From Lachnospiraceae bacterium (GTDB lineage: Bacteria > Bacillota > Clostridia > Lachnospirales > Lachnospiraceae): a DNA stretch of 64,000 bases. This document shows positions 54,234 through 63,738 of the stretch, in pieces (within the stretch, counting starts at the first letter, position 1; each line of letters begins with the position of its first letter). Where the stretch lies: contig JAUNIX010000002.1 in assembly GCA_030523275.1 (NCBI GenBank), forward strand, positions 94,598-158,597. Reading direction: 5' to 3'. The notes under the pieces are model-generated. The model had not been told where the DNA came from and did no database searches. It was given only the letters and a program-made list of their open reading frames with translations. The position numbers and the translations under genes are program-made.

Positions 54234-54737
54234 TTATTTACGTCCACAGCATTTTTTATATTTCTTACCACTACCGCATGGACATGGATCATTACGTCCA
54301 ATTTTTTTGCCTTTTACAATTGTAGTAGATCTCTTCTGCTGTTTATATAACTCTTTTTGATGTTCTGGTGTAAAAATATCATTCCATTGCTCTAAAGTAT
54401 ACAGCCACTCTGCTTTGCAAGCAACCATGTTTTTGTAAAGCTTTTCATGATCAATATCAAGGGTTACCACCGTATCTTCTTCCATGGTATCAATTGGATT
54501 TTCCGTTTTTAAACTATCATTGATTCCATCTAAAAATCCAGTAAAAGTCTGCACATCGGTATCAAACTTTTCAGCCAGTTCCTTTACAGTACCTGACTCT
54601 GTCACCTCTTTATTGGCTAATAACTTTTCATAAATTCCTTTTTCAATTGCAAAATAATTTAACCAGAACTGTTGTCCTGCCTGCGTATTATCATCGTGTG
54701 CATATGCGTAATCGCGCCATTCCTGTAATAAAGCCAT
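54234..54737 (-). CDS. SEC-C zinc-binding motif protein
   Basis: About 167 residues. A helical N-terminal domain ([28 protein letters not shown]) ends in a SEC-C motif, [19 protein letters not shown], the zinc-binding CxC-(8)-CC also found at the SecA C-terminus. The N-terminal part is a domain seen in Firmicute hypothetical proteins. Role unknown, possibly a protein-interaction module. The ATG of MALLQEW is preferred; one four codons upstream is also possible. Confidence 0.8.
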   Translation of the reverse strand: MALLQEWRDYAYAHDDNTQAGQQFWLNYFAIEKGIYEKLLANKEVTESGTVKELAEKFDTDVQTFTGFLDGINDSLKTENPIDTMEEDTVVTLDIDHEKLYKNMVACKAEWLYTLEQWNDIFTPEHQKELYKQQKRSTTIVKGKKIGRNDPCPCGSGKKYKKCCGRK

Positions 54738-54939
54738 TTTCTCTACCATCCTTACCTATATAAATTATAAACTACTTCAGCCTATCTAATATAGCAAACA
54801 ATGATAAACTTTGCAAGCTTTTCCGTTTGTCTCATATCAGTTTAGAAACTATTTTTTAAAATATTGAATATAATATTTCCATTTGGTTAGAATATCACTA
54901 TCACCAAAGAAAAAATTAATACTTATCCTCCCCTTAGAG

Positions 54940-54974
54940 CCCGCAAAAGCGCTGAAAATCAGTGTTTTTGCGGG
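54940..54974 (+). terminator. Strong plus-strand terminator with no gene upstream
   Basis: A 16-bp stem allowing G-U pairs (CCCGCAAAA arm) with a three-base loop, followed by TACTTTTTTATTT. The nearest upstream gene is on the other strand. It could end an unrecognised small RNA or belong to the repeat that follows. Confidence 0.7.
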
Positions 54975-54975
54975 T

Positions 54976-55110
54976 ACTTTTTTATTTCATAGGAAATTAC
55001 AAGGTAATATGACTGCTTACAGCAGTCTGCATCTGGCGCACAAAGCGGAGCAAGTCCCTAAGGGACTGAGGGATTATAGAGAGTTCGAGGCGGACTTGTC
55101 CGCTTTTGTT
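54976..55110 (+). repeat. Dispersed modular palindromic element, plus-strand copy with truncated palindrome
   Basis: Starts with the T-run and TTTCATAGGAAATTAC, then jumps directly to the second half of the long hairpin (CTGCTTACAGCAG, TGCATCTGG, AAGCGGAGCAAG, matching the 17.46-kb copy in reverse). Extra hairpins follow: GTCCC/GGGAC and GCGGAC/GTCCGC with TTTTGTT. An internal deletion of the palindrome explains the structure. Confidence 0.75.
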
Positions 55111-55122
55111 CTATATAAGTCA

Positions 55123-55151
55123 TTTACACACTCTTCTATCTATGCTAGACT
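55123..55151 (+). promoter_or_regulatory. SigA-type promoter of the small membrane protein
   Basis: TTTACA (55123-55128), 17-bp spacer, TAGACT (55146-55151), 26 bases before the ATG. Confidence 0.6.
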
Positions 55152-55176
55152 GTTCATAAAAATGGAGGTACATCAA

Positions 55177-55359
55177 ATGAAACAAAAAATCCGTCAAATT
55201 CTTGCTATATTGGCAATTGTCGTTATCTTAGGACTAATTCTAACTGCTTTTATCTTTTCCATTACCGGAAATCCTGATTTTTGGGGTGTCTTTGGATTAT
55301 GTCTGACTTTGCCGGTATTCATCTTCGTGATTCTCATTTTCATCCGCATATTCCGCTAA
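55177..55359 (+). CDS. Small two-helix membrane protein
   Basis: A 60-residue protein: basic start MKQKIRQ, two hydrophobic helices (ILAILAIVVILGLILTAFIF and GLCLTLPVFIFVILIFI) linked by SITGNPDFWG. The ATG has GGAGG eight bases upstream and a promoter behind it, which argues strongly for a real gene. Its last 63 bases overlap the 3' end of rarA on the opposite strand. Function unknown. Confidence 0.75.
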   Translation: MKQKIRQILAILAIVVILGLILTAFIFSITGNPDFWGVFGLCLTLPVFIFVILIFIRIFR

Positions 55360-56664
55360 GAATTGCAAATGGTCTTTTATCTGTTTTTCATAGCCATTTT
55401 CTGTTGGCTTATAAAATTGTGTTCCAACGAGCGTATCAGGCAAATATTGTTGTTTTACATAATGATTTGGATAATTATGTGCATACTGATACCCAAGTCC
55501 ATGTCCTAACTTCGCCGCACCTTTGTAATGAGAATCTTTGAGGTGATTTGGCACTCCCGAAACTCTTTTCGTGCGTACTATATTTAAGGCTTCATCTACT
55601 GCCATGTAAGACGCATTGCTTTTCGGTGCAGACGCAACATAAATAGCTGCCTGAGCAAGAATAATTCTTGCCTCCGGCATTCCAATCCGCTCAACTGCCT
55701 GTGAAGCCGCAACTGCTACCTGAATTGCCTGTGGATCGGCATTGCCAACATCCTCAGATGCGCAAATCATGATTCTTCGTGCAATAAAGGTCACACTCTC
55801 ACCGGCATCGATCATTTTTGCTAAATAATAAACAGCTGCATCTGGATCTGAGCCACGCATACTTTTAATAAATGCAGAAATCGTATCATAATGATTATCA
55901 CCTGATTTATCATAGCGAAAAGCTCGTCGCTGGATACATTGTTCGGCTACCTCTAACGTGATATGGATTTTTCCATCGTTTGCGGGTTCTGTCGTTAAAA
56001 TGCCAAGTTCAATCGCATTTAATGCCGTTCGTGCATCGCCTTCTGCCATATCCGCTAAAAATTCTAAAGCATCGTTATCAATCTCAGCTCCATACGTTCC
56101 CATGCCTTTTTCTGTATCGTAAACAGCTCGTTTTAAAATTGTCTGTATTCCTTCATTAGAAAGTGGATACAATTCAAAAATATTGGAACGAGAAATTAAC
56201 GCTCCATTTACTTCAAAATATGGATTTTCAGTAGTAGCACCAATCAAAATAACCGTTCCGTCCTCTACAAATGGCAATAAATAATCCTGCTGCGCCTTGT
56301 TAAAACGATGAATTTCATCAATAAACAAAATTGTTTTTTTCTGAAACATTCCCAAATTGTCTTTTGCATTTTGCACCGCTTGCTGCATCTCTTTTTTCCC
56401 AGAAGTTGTTGCATTCATCTGAATAAATTCTGCCTGTGTCGAATTTGCAATTACTTTTGCCAATGTTGTTTTACCAGTTCCCGGTGGTCCATAGAAAATG
56501 ATCGAGCTTAATTTATCTGCTTTGATTGCACGATATAAAAGCTTATCTTTTCCAATGATATGTTCCTGACCAACCACTTCCTCTATTGTCGAAGGTCGCA
56601 GCCGTTGTGCGAGTGGCGATTCCTGCTCCATTGTCTGCTGTCTCATATAATCAAATAAATCCAT
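55297..56664 (-). CDS. rarA: Replication-associated recombination protein A (RarA/MgsA)
   Basis: AAA+ ATPase of the clamp-loader family acting at stalled replication forks. 455 residues: N-terminal LAQRLRPSTIEEVVGQEHI, Walker A FYGPPGTGKTTLA, Walker B TILFIDEIHRFNKAQQD, GATTENPYFEVN sensor and the C-terminal tetramerization domain with PDAAVYYLAKMIDAGE and VPNHLKDSHYKGAAKLGHG. GAGGAAA lies upstream. It converges on the small membrane protein gene. Confidence 0.95.
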   Translation of the reverse strand: MDLFDYMRQQTMEQESPLAQRLRPSTIEEVVGQEHIIGKDKLLYRAIKADKLSSIIFYGPPGTGKTTLAKVIANSTQAEFIQMNATTSGKKEMQQAVQNAKDNLGMFQKKTILFIDEIHRFNKAQQDYLLPFVEDGTVILIGATTENPYFEVNGALISRSNIFELYPLSNEGIQTILKRAVYDTEKGMGTYGAEIDNDALEFLADMAEGDARTALNAIELGILTTEPANDGKIHITLEVAEQCIQRRAFRYDKSGDNHYDTISAFIKSMRGSDPDAAVYYLAKMIDAGESVTFIARRIMICASEDVGNADPQAIQVAVAASQAVERIGMPEARIILAQAAIYVASAPKSNASYMAVDEALNIVRTKRVSGVPNHLKDSHYKGAAKLGHGLGYQYAHNYPNHYVKQQYLPDTLVGTQFYKPTENGYEKQIKDHLQFLAEYADENENHEDEYRQSQT

Positions 56665-56673
56665 AACATTTCC

Positions 56674-57258
56674 TCACATTTCCTGATTGAGTGCTGTCAA
56701 AACAGCATTTCCATAGGTAATACTGATTTTTGAATAACAACCTTGTTCTAATGTAAATTTCCAAAAACTTTCTTTCGGAAGTTCTAATAACGCTGTGATC
56801 AATTGGATGATTGTCCCTTTATGCGATACAATTAATACTTTATCATATTCTTTTTGAGAAAGTTCTTTTGCAAATTGATTGATACGCATTTGCACATCAT
56901 AAAAACTTTCCCCCTCTGGAATCTGATAGTACATCCAATCTTGTTCCCATTTTTTTGATTCCTCTGGATACATTTCCACAATCTGTTGATACGTTTTATT
57001 CTCAAAAATCCCAAAATTTCGTTCTTCTAATCGTGATTCCAATCGATATGTTTTCCCTGGAAGCAACAGCTCTACTGTCTCAACAGCTCTTAATAGTGGA
57101 CTAACATACACGTCATCAAAATCTTGCTCTAAAGCCCATTCTTTTTGCTTCATCACCTGTCTTTTCCCCTCTGAACAAAGGCCAGTATCCGTTTTTCCAT
57201 AATATAAATGCCGTTGATTCTCTTTTGTCATTCCATGCCGAACCAAATATATTTCCAT
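56674..57258 (-). CDS. Histidine phosphatase family protein
   Basis: 194-residue branch-1 histidine phosphatase similar to phosphoglycerate mutase, CobC and PhoE. The phosphohistidine motif is LVRHGMTKEN, with SPLLRAVET, LEERNFGIFENKTY and a second histidine in LIVSHKGT. Substrate not predictable; alpha-ribazole phosphatase is one option in cobalamin salvage. Nine bases upstream of rarA in the same direction, likely cotranscribed. Confidence 0.87.
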   Translation of the reverse strand: MEIYLVRHGMTKENQRHLYYGKTDTGLCSEGKRQVMKQKEWALEQDFDDVYVSPLLRAVETVELLLPGKTYRLESRLEERNFGIFENKTYQQIVEMYPEESKKWEQDWMYYQIPEGESFYDVQMRINQFAKELSQKEYDKVLIVSHKGTIIQLITALLELPKESFWKFTLEQGCYSKISITYGNAVLTALNQEM

Positions 57259-57422
57259 TTTTTACTCCCTATTTAAAATCATCATCACTGTTCTATCTAT
57301 TGTACCGTTATTTTTTTCCGCTTGCTACTACTTTCTAAATTTTTTCGTAATTTTCCATGAATTTTAAGACAAACGAATTTTATTGTGATATGATAGATGT
57401 AGTAAGAAAGGATGAGATTTTT

Positions 57423-57608
57423 ATGAACGCTTATGATTATCCAGTTGACCCAGTTATGCTTCTCAGTGTTCTCAATACTCACTTAAGAGATTATTTTCCA
57501 TCTTTGGATGCTCTTTGTGAAGATGTTGGACTTGATAAAGAAGAAGTCATAGAAAAACTGGCAGCAATTGACTATTACTATGATCCAAAATTAAATCAAT
57601 TTGTATAA
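57423..57608 (+). CDS. DUF4250 domain protein
   Basis: A 61-residue soluble protein, NAYDYPVDPVMLLSVLNTHLRDYF and LCEDVGLDKEEVIEKLAAIDYYYDPKLNQF, matching the small DUF4250 family of Firmicutes. Start chosen at the ATG after AAAGGATGAG; a longer frame upstream lacks a ribosome site and crosses a -10-like TATGAT. Function unknown. Confidence 0.85.
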   Translation: MNAYDYPVDPVMLLSVLNTHLRDYFPSLDALCEDVGLDKEEVIEKLAAIDYYYDPKLNQFV

Positions 57609-57610
57609 CC

Positions 57611-57676
57611 ACGAGAACAACGCGGAGCGTTTTTGTTGCACAGGCAATTTCAGAAGAATTTCCTATACTACAAAAT
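57611..57676 (-). repeat. Degenerate copy of the dispersed palindromic element
   Basis: On the minus strand TAGGAAATT, GAAATT and ACAAAAACGCTCCGCG align in order with the palindrome and core of the other copies, but the palindrome no longer pairs well. It looks like an old, decaying copy. Confidence 0.5.
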
Positions 57677-57725
57677 ACATATTCATAAACCTGTGTTATG
57701 CAAATTTATTTAGTGGGAAGCCATA

Positions 57726-57752
57726 ACTTGAAAATGCAAAACATTTTCAAGT
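57726..57752. other. Perfect hairpin, function unknown
   Basis: An 11-bp stem ACTTGAAAATG with its complement around five bases, followed on the plus strand by TTTGG. It may be a weak terminator for the DUF4250 gene. Between it and 57835 lies TATATTATTAT, a likely -10 region for the next gene. Confidence 0.4.
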
Positions 57753-57834
57753 TTGGCAGTATCTCTTCATAGTTACTAATTTATGTAATTAAAAGAAAGT
57801 CTGTTATATTATTATACAGATAGGAGGTTACTCA

Positions 57835-58446
57835 ATGAGTAAAATTATGTACACAGAAGTACTTCGTACAACGAACATCACTGAATATAATAAAAAAGAA
57901 CAAGAATTCATTGAATTAGATGATAAAACAAAAAGTATGTTAACTACATATATCCGCAAGGTTACATTCCACAGTCAAACTGCCGAATTCCCTGCTGATT
58001 ATTCTATCGTCATGGAAGATATGGAAGATGTTTTTATTGAAAAGAAAGAAAAAGAAATTAATGTTGTTACCAAAGAATTAATCCCAATTACAAAGGAACA
58101 GGCCAATGCAATTTTAGATGGAGATTATGAGTTTCTAAAAGAAAGTTCTGATAAAAATTTACGAGATTTCTATGATTGTATTATAAATCAACAATTGGTT
58201 CCTGCGTATCGAAAAGAATTCACAAGAAAGACATTTCATCAAAACAAATTTCTCGATATTATTTTTGATTTAGCCATGAGTAGAAAACCTTACAAAACAA
58301 ATGATTTCTTTGCTCCAAAAGGCTTTACTTTTAACACAAATTATACCAATTTACGAATGAGTATTCGTCATAATCTTAGTGTTTCTAAGCCAATGGAACA
58401 ATTATTGGCATTTGAAAAAGAATTATCAGCAAATTCTGAATTGTAA
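57835..58446 (+). CDS. Protein of unknown function
   Basis: 203-residue soluble protein, rich in lysine and glutamate, with no signal peptide or membrane segment. I recognise no family. Seen: a basic-acidic helical pattern (YTEVLRTTNITEYNKKEQEF), DMEDVFIEKKEKEINVVTKE, and a C-terminal part with RKPYKTNDFFAPKGFTFNTN and RMSIRHNLSVSKPMEQLL. AGGAGG seven bases before the ATG and a TATATT-like box support expression. A weak AGCCATA/TATGGCT hairpin follows the stop. Confidence 0.75.
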   Translation: MSKIMYTEVLRTTNITEYNKKEQEFIELDDKTKSMLTTYIRKVTFHSQTAEFPADYSIVMEDMEDVFIEKKEKEINVVTKELIPITKEQANAILDGDYEFLKESSDKNLRDFYDCIINQQLVPAYRKEFTRKTFHQNKFLDIIFDLAMSRKPYKTNDFFAPKGFTFNTNYTNLRMSIRHNLSVSKPMEQLLAFEKELSANSEL

Positions 58447-58529
58447 TCTAAAATGAGCCATATGTTGCAATAACGTATGGCTTTATTTACGCGAAGGCAA
58501 ATGGAAAGTGCTCAAACGACGCTTGCAAA

Positions 58530-58558
58530 GCATATATTTTCTCTTTTTTGCATAAGCT
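58530..58558 (+). promoter_or_regulatory. SigE-like promoter of spoIIID
   Basis: GCATATAT (58530-58537), 13 bp, CATAAGCT (58551-58558). This fits the sporulation SigE pattern GHATAnnT and CATACAnT except at two -10 positions. spoIIID is a SigE-dependent gene in Bacillus. Confidence 0.55.
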
Positions 58559-58586
58559 GTAACAAGTTTATTGGAGCAGCAACGAT

Positions 58587-58838
58587 ATGAGAGATTATAT
58601 TGTAGAACGTATTTTAACTGTCGCTGACTACACGATTACGTATAAAGCAACCGTCCGTGCAACGGCAAAACAGTTCGGAATTTCAAAATCTACCGTTCAC
58701 AAAGACCTGCGAGACCGCCTCCCAGAAATCAATCCGGCTCTCTCTAAGCAGGTAAACCAGATTCTGGATTTTAATAAGGCAGAGCGCCATCTTCGTGGCG
58801 GCCTCGCCACCAAACGAAAATACCAGGAACACCATTAA
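58587..58838 (+). CDS. spoIIID: Sporulation transcriptional regulator SpoIIID
   Basis: Mother-cell DNA-binding protein that switches late SigE genes on or off. The 83-residue sequence is characteristic: DYIVERILTVADYTITYKAT, the HTH RATAKQFGISKSTVHKDLRDRL, and the basic C-terminal helix AERHLRGGLATKRKYQEHH. GGAG lies about ten bases upstream. Its stop codon sits in the loop of its own terminator. Confidence 0.96.
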   Translation: MRDYIVERILTVADYTITYKATVRATAKQFGISKSTVHKDLRDRLPEINPALSKQVNQILDFNKAERHLRGGLATKRKYQEHH

Positions 58839-58852
58839 GGTGTCCCTGGTAT
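58820..58852 (+). terminator. Terminator overlapping the spoIIID stop
   Basis: A 14-bp stem with one mismatch, ATACCAGGAACACC against GGTGTCCCTGGTAT, around ATTAA, followed by only a short T-run. It may also serve nadE from the other side. Confidence 0.65.
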
Positions 58853-58898
58853 TTATGTTATCATAGAACATTTATGTGTACTTGTCCTTTGGTCCTAA

Positions 58899-60830
58899 TC
58901 ATTCCAGTCCAAGTTCTTCTTTTAATTCCTCTAATTCCTGGATCCAAAGGTTAACACTGGCATCTGTTGGCATACGTAAGTCTCCTCTTGGAGATACAGC
59001 AACAGAACCAACTTTTGGTCCGTCTGGCAGACAAGTACGTTTGAAATGCTGGGCAAAAAAACGCCAAATGAAAGTTCGAAGCCATTTATAGATCGTCGCA
59101 ATATCATATTCATCCTCAAATGTCTTTTGCGCCATACGGAATAATTTCTTCGGTGCAAAGCCAAAACGCATCATATAATATAAGAAGAAATCATGCAATT
59201 CATATGGTCCTACTAAATCTTCTGTTTTTTGCGAGATCACACCATCTACTGGTGGCAACAATTCAGGGCTTACCGGAGTATCTAAAACATCCATCAACAC
59301 TTCTTTTAATGCTTGATCTTTGGTTGTTTCTGCATAATATAATACCAGATAACGTACCAAGGTCTTTGGAACCGAACTATTAACCGCATACATGGACATG
59401 TGATCCCCATTATAAGTTGCCCATCCCAATGCAAGTTCCGATAAATCTCCGGTTCCAATGACCATACCATTGTATTTATTGGCAAGATCCATCAAAATCT
59501 GTGTTCTCTCTCGTGCCTGAGAATTTTCATATACAACATTATGATTATCCGCATTATGCTCAATATCTTTAAAATGCTGTTCTACCGCGCGAATAATATT
59601 GATTTCCTTTAAATTGGCACCAAGTCGTTTCATCAACGTAATCGCATTTTGATAAGTGCGATCTGTGGTACCATAACATGGCATTGTCACACACACCATA
59701 TTGCTTCTCGGAATACCAAGCATATCAAAGGCTCTCGCTGTGACCAAAACAGCCAAAGTAGAATCTAAACCACCGGAAATGCCGATGACTGCATGCTGGC
59801 ATCTTGTATGCTCTAAACGTTTTTTCAGCCCCATCGCCTGAATAGTTAAAATTTCATCACATCGTTTGTCGCGTTCTTTGCGGTCTGATGGGATAAATGG
59901 TGTTTTCGGATAGTTTCTTTCCAATGGAGTTTCTTTTATATCCATATAAAAACGAATTCTGAAATATTCCTCTTCCGATTCATCTAAAAAAGTAGTCATA
60001 CGACGACGCTCCGAAGAAAGTCTCTGCAAATCAATCTGTGCATAAATAGTCTCATTGGTAAATCTTTTTGCTTCTGCCAAAACAGTACCATTTTCACAGA
60101 TCAGATTGTGACCACTGTACACAACATCCTGTGTAGATTCGCCCTCACCCGCATTTGCATAGATATACCCGGATACCAATCTTGCAGACTGGTTAGAAAC
60201 CAGATTTCGACGATAATTTTCTTTTGTCGTCGTCTCATCACTCGCAGATGTATTACAGATAATCGTTGCTCCTGCCATTGCATGTTTCGTACTTGGTGGT
60301 AATGGAACCCATAAATCTTCACAAATTTCACATGCAATGACCAACTCTGGTATATCTTCGCATTCAAACAATATATTTGTTCCAAACGGTACCATTTGAT
60401 CACCAATCATAATAATTTCCACTTTTTTCTTACCACGTGCAAAATGACGAGCCTCGTAAAATTCATTATAATTTGGCAAATGTGTTTTTGGAATCAATCC
60501 CATAATATTTCCATCTTGAATCACTGCAGCACAGTTATACAGTTTTTGATGAACAATGTAAGGAACGCCCACAACGACGATCATCGAATTTCCCTTTGTT
60601 GCTTTCGTTATTTCTAACAGACCCTTTTTTGCATCGCGAAGCAATGGTCCCTGTAAGAATAAATCACCACAAGTATAACTGCTGATCGTCAACTCGGAAA
60701 ATACAAGTATTTGTACCCCTTTGCCTTTCGCATCTTCCATTTCACCAATTATTAATTTTGTATTATATGGACAATCCGCAACTCGTACCTTTGGTGTTGC
60801 GGCTGCTACTTTAATATATCCGTCTTTCAT
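58899..60830 (-). CDS. nadE: Glutamine-dependent NAD+ synthetase
   Basis: Last step of NAD synthesis, amidating nicotinate adenine dinucleotide. 643 residues in two domains: an N-terminal nitrilase-type glutaminase (Glu in FSELTISSY, Lys in PKTHLPNYNEFYE, Cys in ACEICEDLW) and a C-terminal synthetase with PP-loop GISGGLDSTLAVLV and GTGDLSELALGWATYNGDH. AGGAAC lies before the ATG; one base separates it from prfA. Confidence 0.96.
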   Translation of the reverse strand: MKDGYIKVAAATPKVRVADCPYNTKLIIGEMEDAKGKGVQILVFSELTISSYTCGDLFLQGPLLRDAKKGLLEITKATKGNSMIVVVGVPYIVHQKLYNCAAVIQDGNIMGLIPKTHLPNYNEFYEARHFARGKKKVEIIMIGDQMVPFGTNILFECEDIPELVIACEICEDLWVPLPPSTKHAMAGATIICNTSASDETTTKENYRRNLVSNQSARLVSGYIYANAGEGESTQDVVYSGHNLICENGTVLAEAKRFTNETIYAQIDLQRLSSERRRMTTFLDESEEEYFRIRFYMDIKETPLERNYPKTPFIPSDRKERDKRCDEILTIQAMGLKKRLEHTRCQHAVIGISGGLDSTLAVLVTARAFDMLGIPRSNMVCVTMPCYGTTDRTYQNAITLMKRLGANLKEINIIRAVEQHFKDIEHNADNHNVVYENSQARERTQILMDLANKYNGMVIGTGDLSELALGWATYNGDHMSMYAVNSSVPKTLVRYLVLYYAETTKDQALKEVLMDVLDTPVSPELLPPVDGVISQKTEDLVGPYELHDFFLYYMMRFGFAPKKLFRMAQKTFEDEYDIATIYKWLRTFIWRFFAQHFKRTCLPDGPKVGSVAVSPRGDLRMPTDASVNLWIQELEELKEELGLE

Positions 60831-60831
60831 C

Positions 60832-61908
60832 TTACTGTTCCTGCATTTTTGCTAATTTTGCTGTCTGGTCAGCTGCGATCAGACTGTCAATGACTTCATC
60901 TAAATCTCCATTTAAAATGCTGTCTAATTTATGGAGTGTCAACTTAATTCTATGATCTGTCACACGACCCTGTGGGAAGTTATAAGTACGGATCTTTTCT
61001 GCACGGTCTCCCGTACCAATCTGACTACGACGTGCCTCTGCTTCCGCATCATGTGCTTTTTGCAATTCCAGATCGTATAATCTTGCACGCAGTACTTTCA
61101 ACGCTTTATCTTTATTCTTAAGCTGAGACTTCTCATCCTGACAGGAAATTACGATTCCCGTTGGAATATGAGTCAGACGAACAGCCGAATCGGTCGTATT
61201 TACACACTGTCCACCATTTCCAGAAGCACGGAATACATCAAAACGACAATCATTCATATCAATTTCAACATCGACTTCTTCTGCCTCCGGCATGATTGCA
61301 ACCGTAACCGTTGAGGTATGGATTCGTCCACCTGATTCTGTCACTGGGATACGCTGTACGCGATGCACACCACTTTCGTATTTTAATCGCGAATATGCAC
61401 CCTGTCCGGTAATCATAAAAGATGCTTCTTTAAATCCACCAATTCCATTTTCATTGGCACTGATCAGTTCTGTACGCCATCTACGACTATCAGAATAGCT
61501 GCGATACATACGGAATAGTTCTGCTGCAAATAAAGCCGCTTCGTCTCCTCCGGCTCCGGCACGAATCTCAACAATAACGTTTTTATCATCATTAGGATCT
61601 TTGGGAATCAAAAGAATCTTGATTTCCTCTTCTAAGCGTTCCACCTCTGCTTTCGATTCCGCCATCTCTTCTTTGGCCAGTTCACGCATTTCCTCATCGG
61701 ATTCTTCTTCCAAAATCTCTAAGCTCTCCTCAATATTTTGTTTAGCCTCTCGGTATTCATTATATTTTTCCACAATTGGAGTCAATTCATTCTGTTCTTT
61801 CATCAAAGAACGAAATCTTTTCTGGTCGCTAACAACGTCTGGATCATTCAATTCTTCTAACACAGCCGCTAGACGATCCGCCAAATCTTCTAACTTATCA
61901 AACATCAT
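60832..61908 (-). CDS. prfA: Peptide chain release factor 1
   Basis: Reads UAA and UAG stop codons and triggers peptide release. 358 residues with coiled-coil N-terminus, the PxT-type codon motif [14 protein letters not shown] and the catalytic GGQ in [17 protein letters not shown]. The residue after GGQ is cysteine where many RF1 proteins have histidine. PrmC, encoded next to it, methylates the GGQ glutamine. Its ATG overlaps the prmC stop by four bases. Confidence 0.97.
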   Translation of the reverse strand: MMFDKLEDLADRLAAVLEELNDPDVVSDQKRFRSLMKEQNELTPIVEKYNEYREAKQNIEESLEILEEESDEEMRELAKEEMAESKAEVERLEEEIKILLIPKDPNDDKNVIVEIRAGAGGDEAALFAAELFRMYRSYSDSRRWRTELISANENGIGGFKEASFMITGQGAYSRLKYESGVHRVQRIPVTESGGRIHTSTVTVAIMPEAEEVDVEIDMNDCRFDVFRASGNGGQCVNTTDSAVRLTHIPTGIVISCQDEKSQLKNKDKALKVLRARLYDLELQKAHDAEAEARRSQIGTGDRAEKIRTYNFPQGRVTDHRIKLTLHKLDSILNGDLDEVIDSLIAADQTAKLAKMQEQ

Positions 61909-62753
61909 TTTCCTCCTTCATATTTTCCATAAACAACCCGGTCAAGACCAGCTAAATCTTGTTTTAGCACAATCTCAGAAAATCCCGCCTCTTGCATGAA
62001 CGCAGGAACACTTTTTCCCTGATCATACCCAATTTCAAAAAATAACATTCCTCCCGGATTTAAATAATTTTTTGCATCTTTGATGATACGACGATAAAAA
62101 TACAAACCATCCTCATGTCCATCAAGTGCAAGCATTGGTTCAAAATCTTTTACCTCACTCATCAAATTCTGACACTCATTTGTCTTAATATATGGTGGAT
62201 TGGATACGATCACATCATATTTTCCTTCTACTCCGGCAAATAAGTCGCTATTTATAAATTCTACCATAGGTGCCAAAGATTTTCCATTCTCTTTCGCAAT
62301 CTTTAATGCTCCTTCTGATAAATCAACACCCACACATCGTTCAAAATTTCCATAATGTGCCAAACTAATCACAATACAGCCTGAACCGGTACACATATCA
62401 AGTACTGTTTTCTTCTCTTTTGCTTTTTCTAATACTTCTTCTACCAAAACTTCCGTATCTTGTCTAGGAATCAACACATCTGGAGTGACTTTAAATGTCA
62501 GTCCCATAAAATCTTGTGCTCCAAGCAAATATTGCATTGGAATATGTTTTTCACTACGACGTTTCACATAAGTTTCGAATAGCTCTATTTGATTCATTTT
62601 CTCGCAGACACGATTTTGCTCTAAAAGATAATCCATCCGCTCCATGGAAAATGCATCTTCAAAAAAATACCATGCCTCTCCACATGCATTTTCAACTCCA
62701 GCTAACAGTAGTCTTTGTTCCCCTTCTTTTAATATCTCTCGGTAGGTTTTCAT
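61905..62753 (-). CDS. prmC: Peptide chain release factor N5-glutamine methyltransferase
   Basis: Methylates the GGQ glutamine of release factors. 282 residues: helical N-terminal domain that binds the factor ([27 protein letters not shown]), AdoMet loop [15 protein letters not shown] and catalytic [11 protein letters not shown]. The ATG overlaps the stop of the DUF1385 gene by one base; a TTG one codon earlier is in frame. Arrangement with prfA is typical. Confidence 0.95.
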   Translation of the reverse strand: MKTYREILKEGEQRLLLAGVENACGEAWYFFEDAFSMERMDYLLEQNRVCEKMNQIELFETYVKRRSEKHIPMQYLLGAQDFMGLTFKVTPDVLIPRQDTEVLVEEVLEKAKEKKTVLDMCTGSGCIVISLAHYGNFERCVGVDLSEGALKIAKENGKSLAPMVEFINSDLFAGVEGKYDVIVSNPPYIKTNECQNLMSEVKDFEPMLALDGHEDGLYFYRRIIKDAKNYLNPGGMLFFEIGYDQGKSVPAFMQEAGFSEIVLKQDLAGLDRVVYGKYEGGK

Positions 62754-63694
62754 CAATCTTCAATCTCTCCATTTCGAACGGCCTGCACATATGTCTTCCA
62801 ATCCATAACTCCTTCTACGGACTTGATGGCAACCTCGATCATTTCTGCATCCGGTTCTCTGGTCGTCAATTTCTGTAACATCATCCCCGGTTTACTAAGG
62901 ATATTTACAATGCGCATATTACTCCGTCCAGCAAACCGGATAAATTCATAGGAAACACCGGCGATAACTGGAATTAACAACAATCGACTGACAATACGCA
63001 TCCAAACAGTATCTGTTTTAATAAAAAAGAAGAAAAAGATACTGATAAACATGACGATAAACAAAAAACTTGTTCCACATCTTTTATGCAAACGCGAATA
63101 CTTTTTCACATTTTCCGGAGTCAAATCTTCCCCATGCTCTAAACAATTAATCGTTTTATGCTCTGCTCCATGATACATAAATACACGCTGGATATCTTCC
63201 ATGCGAGATATCAAAATAATATATCCTAAGAATATCAAAATTCTTAAAATTCCTTCTAAAATCAATACAACGGTATGACTGGCCACTCTACCCTCTAAAA
63301 ATCCTGTCATCAAATACGGCAGAACCATAAAAATTCCAATCGACATAAACAAAGCAACAATCACGGTAAATCCCATCAATATAGTCTCTGCTTTATCTTT
63401 AAACGTATTTTCAAACCATCGATCAAATTTACTCTCTTCTACTTCCTCTTCTTCATAAAAACTTGCTGAATAAGTCAAAGTCTGAATCCCGACCACCATT
63501 GATTCAATAAAGTTCACAACTCCTCGTAAAATAGGCAATCGCAAAAACGGGTATTTTTCAGTCACACTTGTCTGGATCATTTTTTTCATTTCTATTGTAT
63601 GATCTGGTTTGCGAACAGCAATCGCACATTTTTTACCATTGCGCATCATTACTCCCTCGATGACAGCCTGACCCCCAACTGTTGTTCTTTTCAT
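62753..63694 (-). CDS. DUF1385 family membrane protein (YqhQ-like)
   Basis: 313 residues. The N-terminal GGQAVIEGVMMRNGKK and LPILRGVVNFIESMVVGIQTL are the family hallmarks, followed by about four membrane helices and a middle MYHGAEHKTINCLEHGEDLTPENV motif with conserved histidines. Widespread in Firmicutes between rpmE and prmC-prfA; function unknown, although the conserved histidine/glutamate cluster suggests metal binding. Confidence 0.9.
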   Translation of the reverse strand: MKRTTVGGQAVIEGVMMRNGKKCAIAVRKPDHTIEMKKMIQTSVTEKYPFLRLPILRGVVNFIESMVVGIQTLTYSASFYEEEEVEESKFDRWFENTFKDKAETILMGFTVIVALFMSIGIFMVLPYLMTGFLEGRVASHTVVLILEGILRILIFLGYIILISRMEDIQRVFMYHGAEHKTINCLEHGEDLTPENVKKYSRLHKRCGTSFLFIVMFISIFFFFFIKTDTVWMRIVSRLLLIPVIAGVSYEFIRFAGRSNMRIVNILSKPGMMLQKLTTREPDAEMIEVAIKSVEGVMDWKTYVQAVRNGEIED

Positions 63695-63738
63695 AATATC
63701 ACCTTCATTCTATTAATAAACAAAACGGATAAATCTTG

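Noticed and set aside
54883..55359. Long plus-strand frame of 158 codons
   Set aside because: Its first 98 codons run through a terminator and the repeat. Only the last 60 codons, from the ATG at 55177 with a good ribosome site, are kept as a gene.
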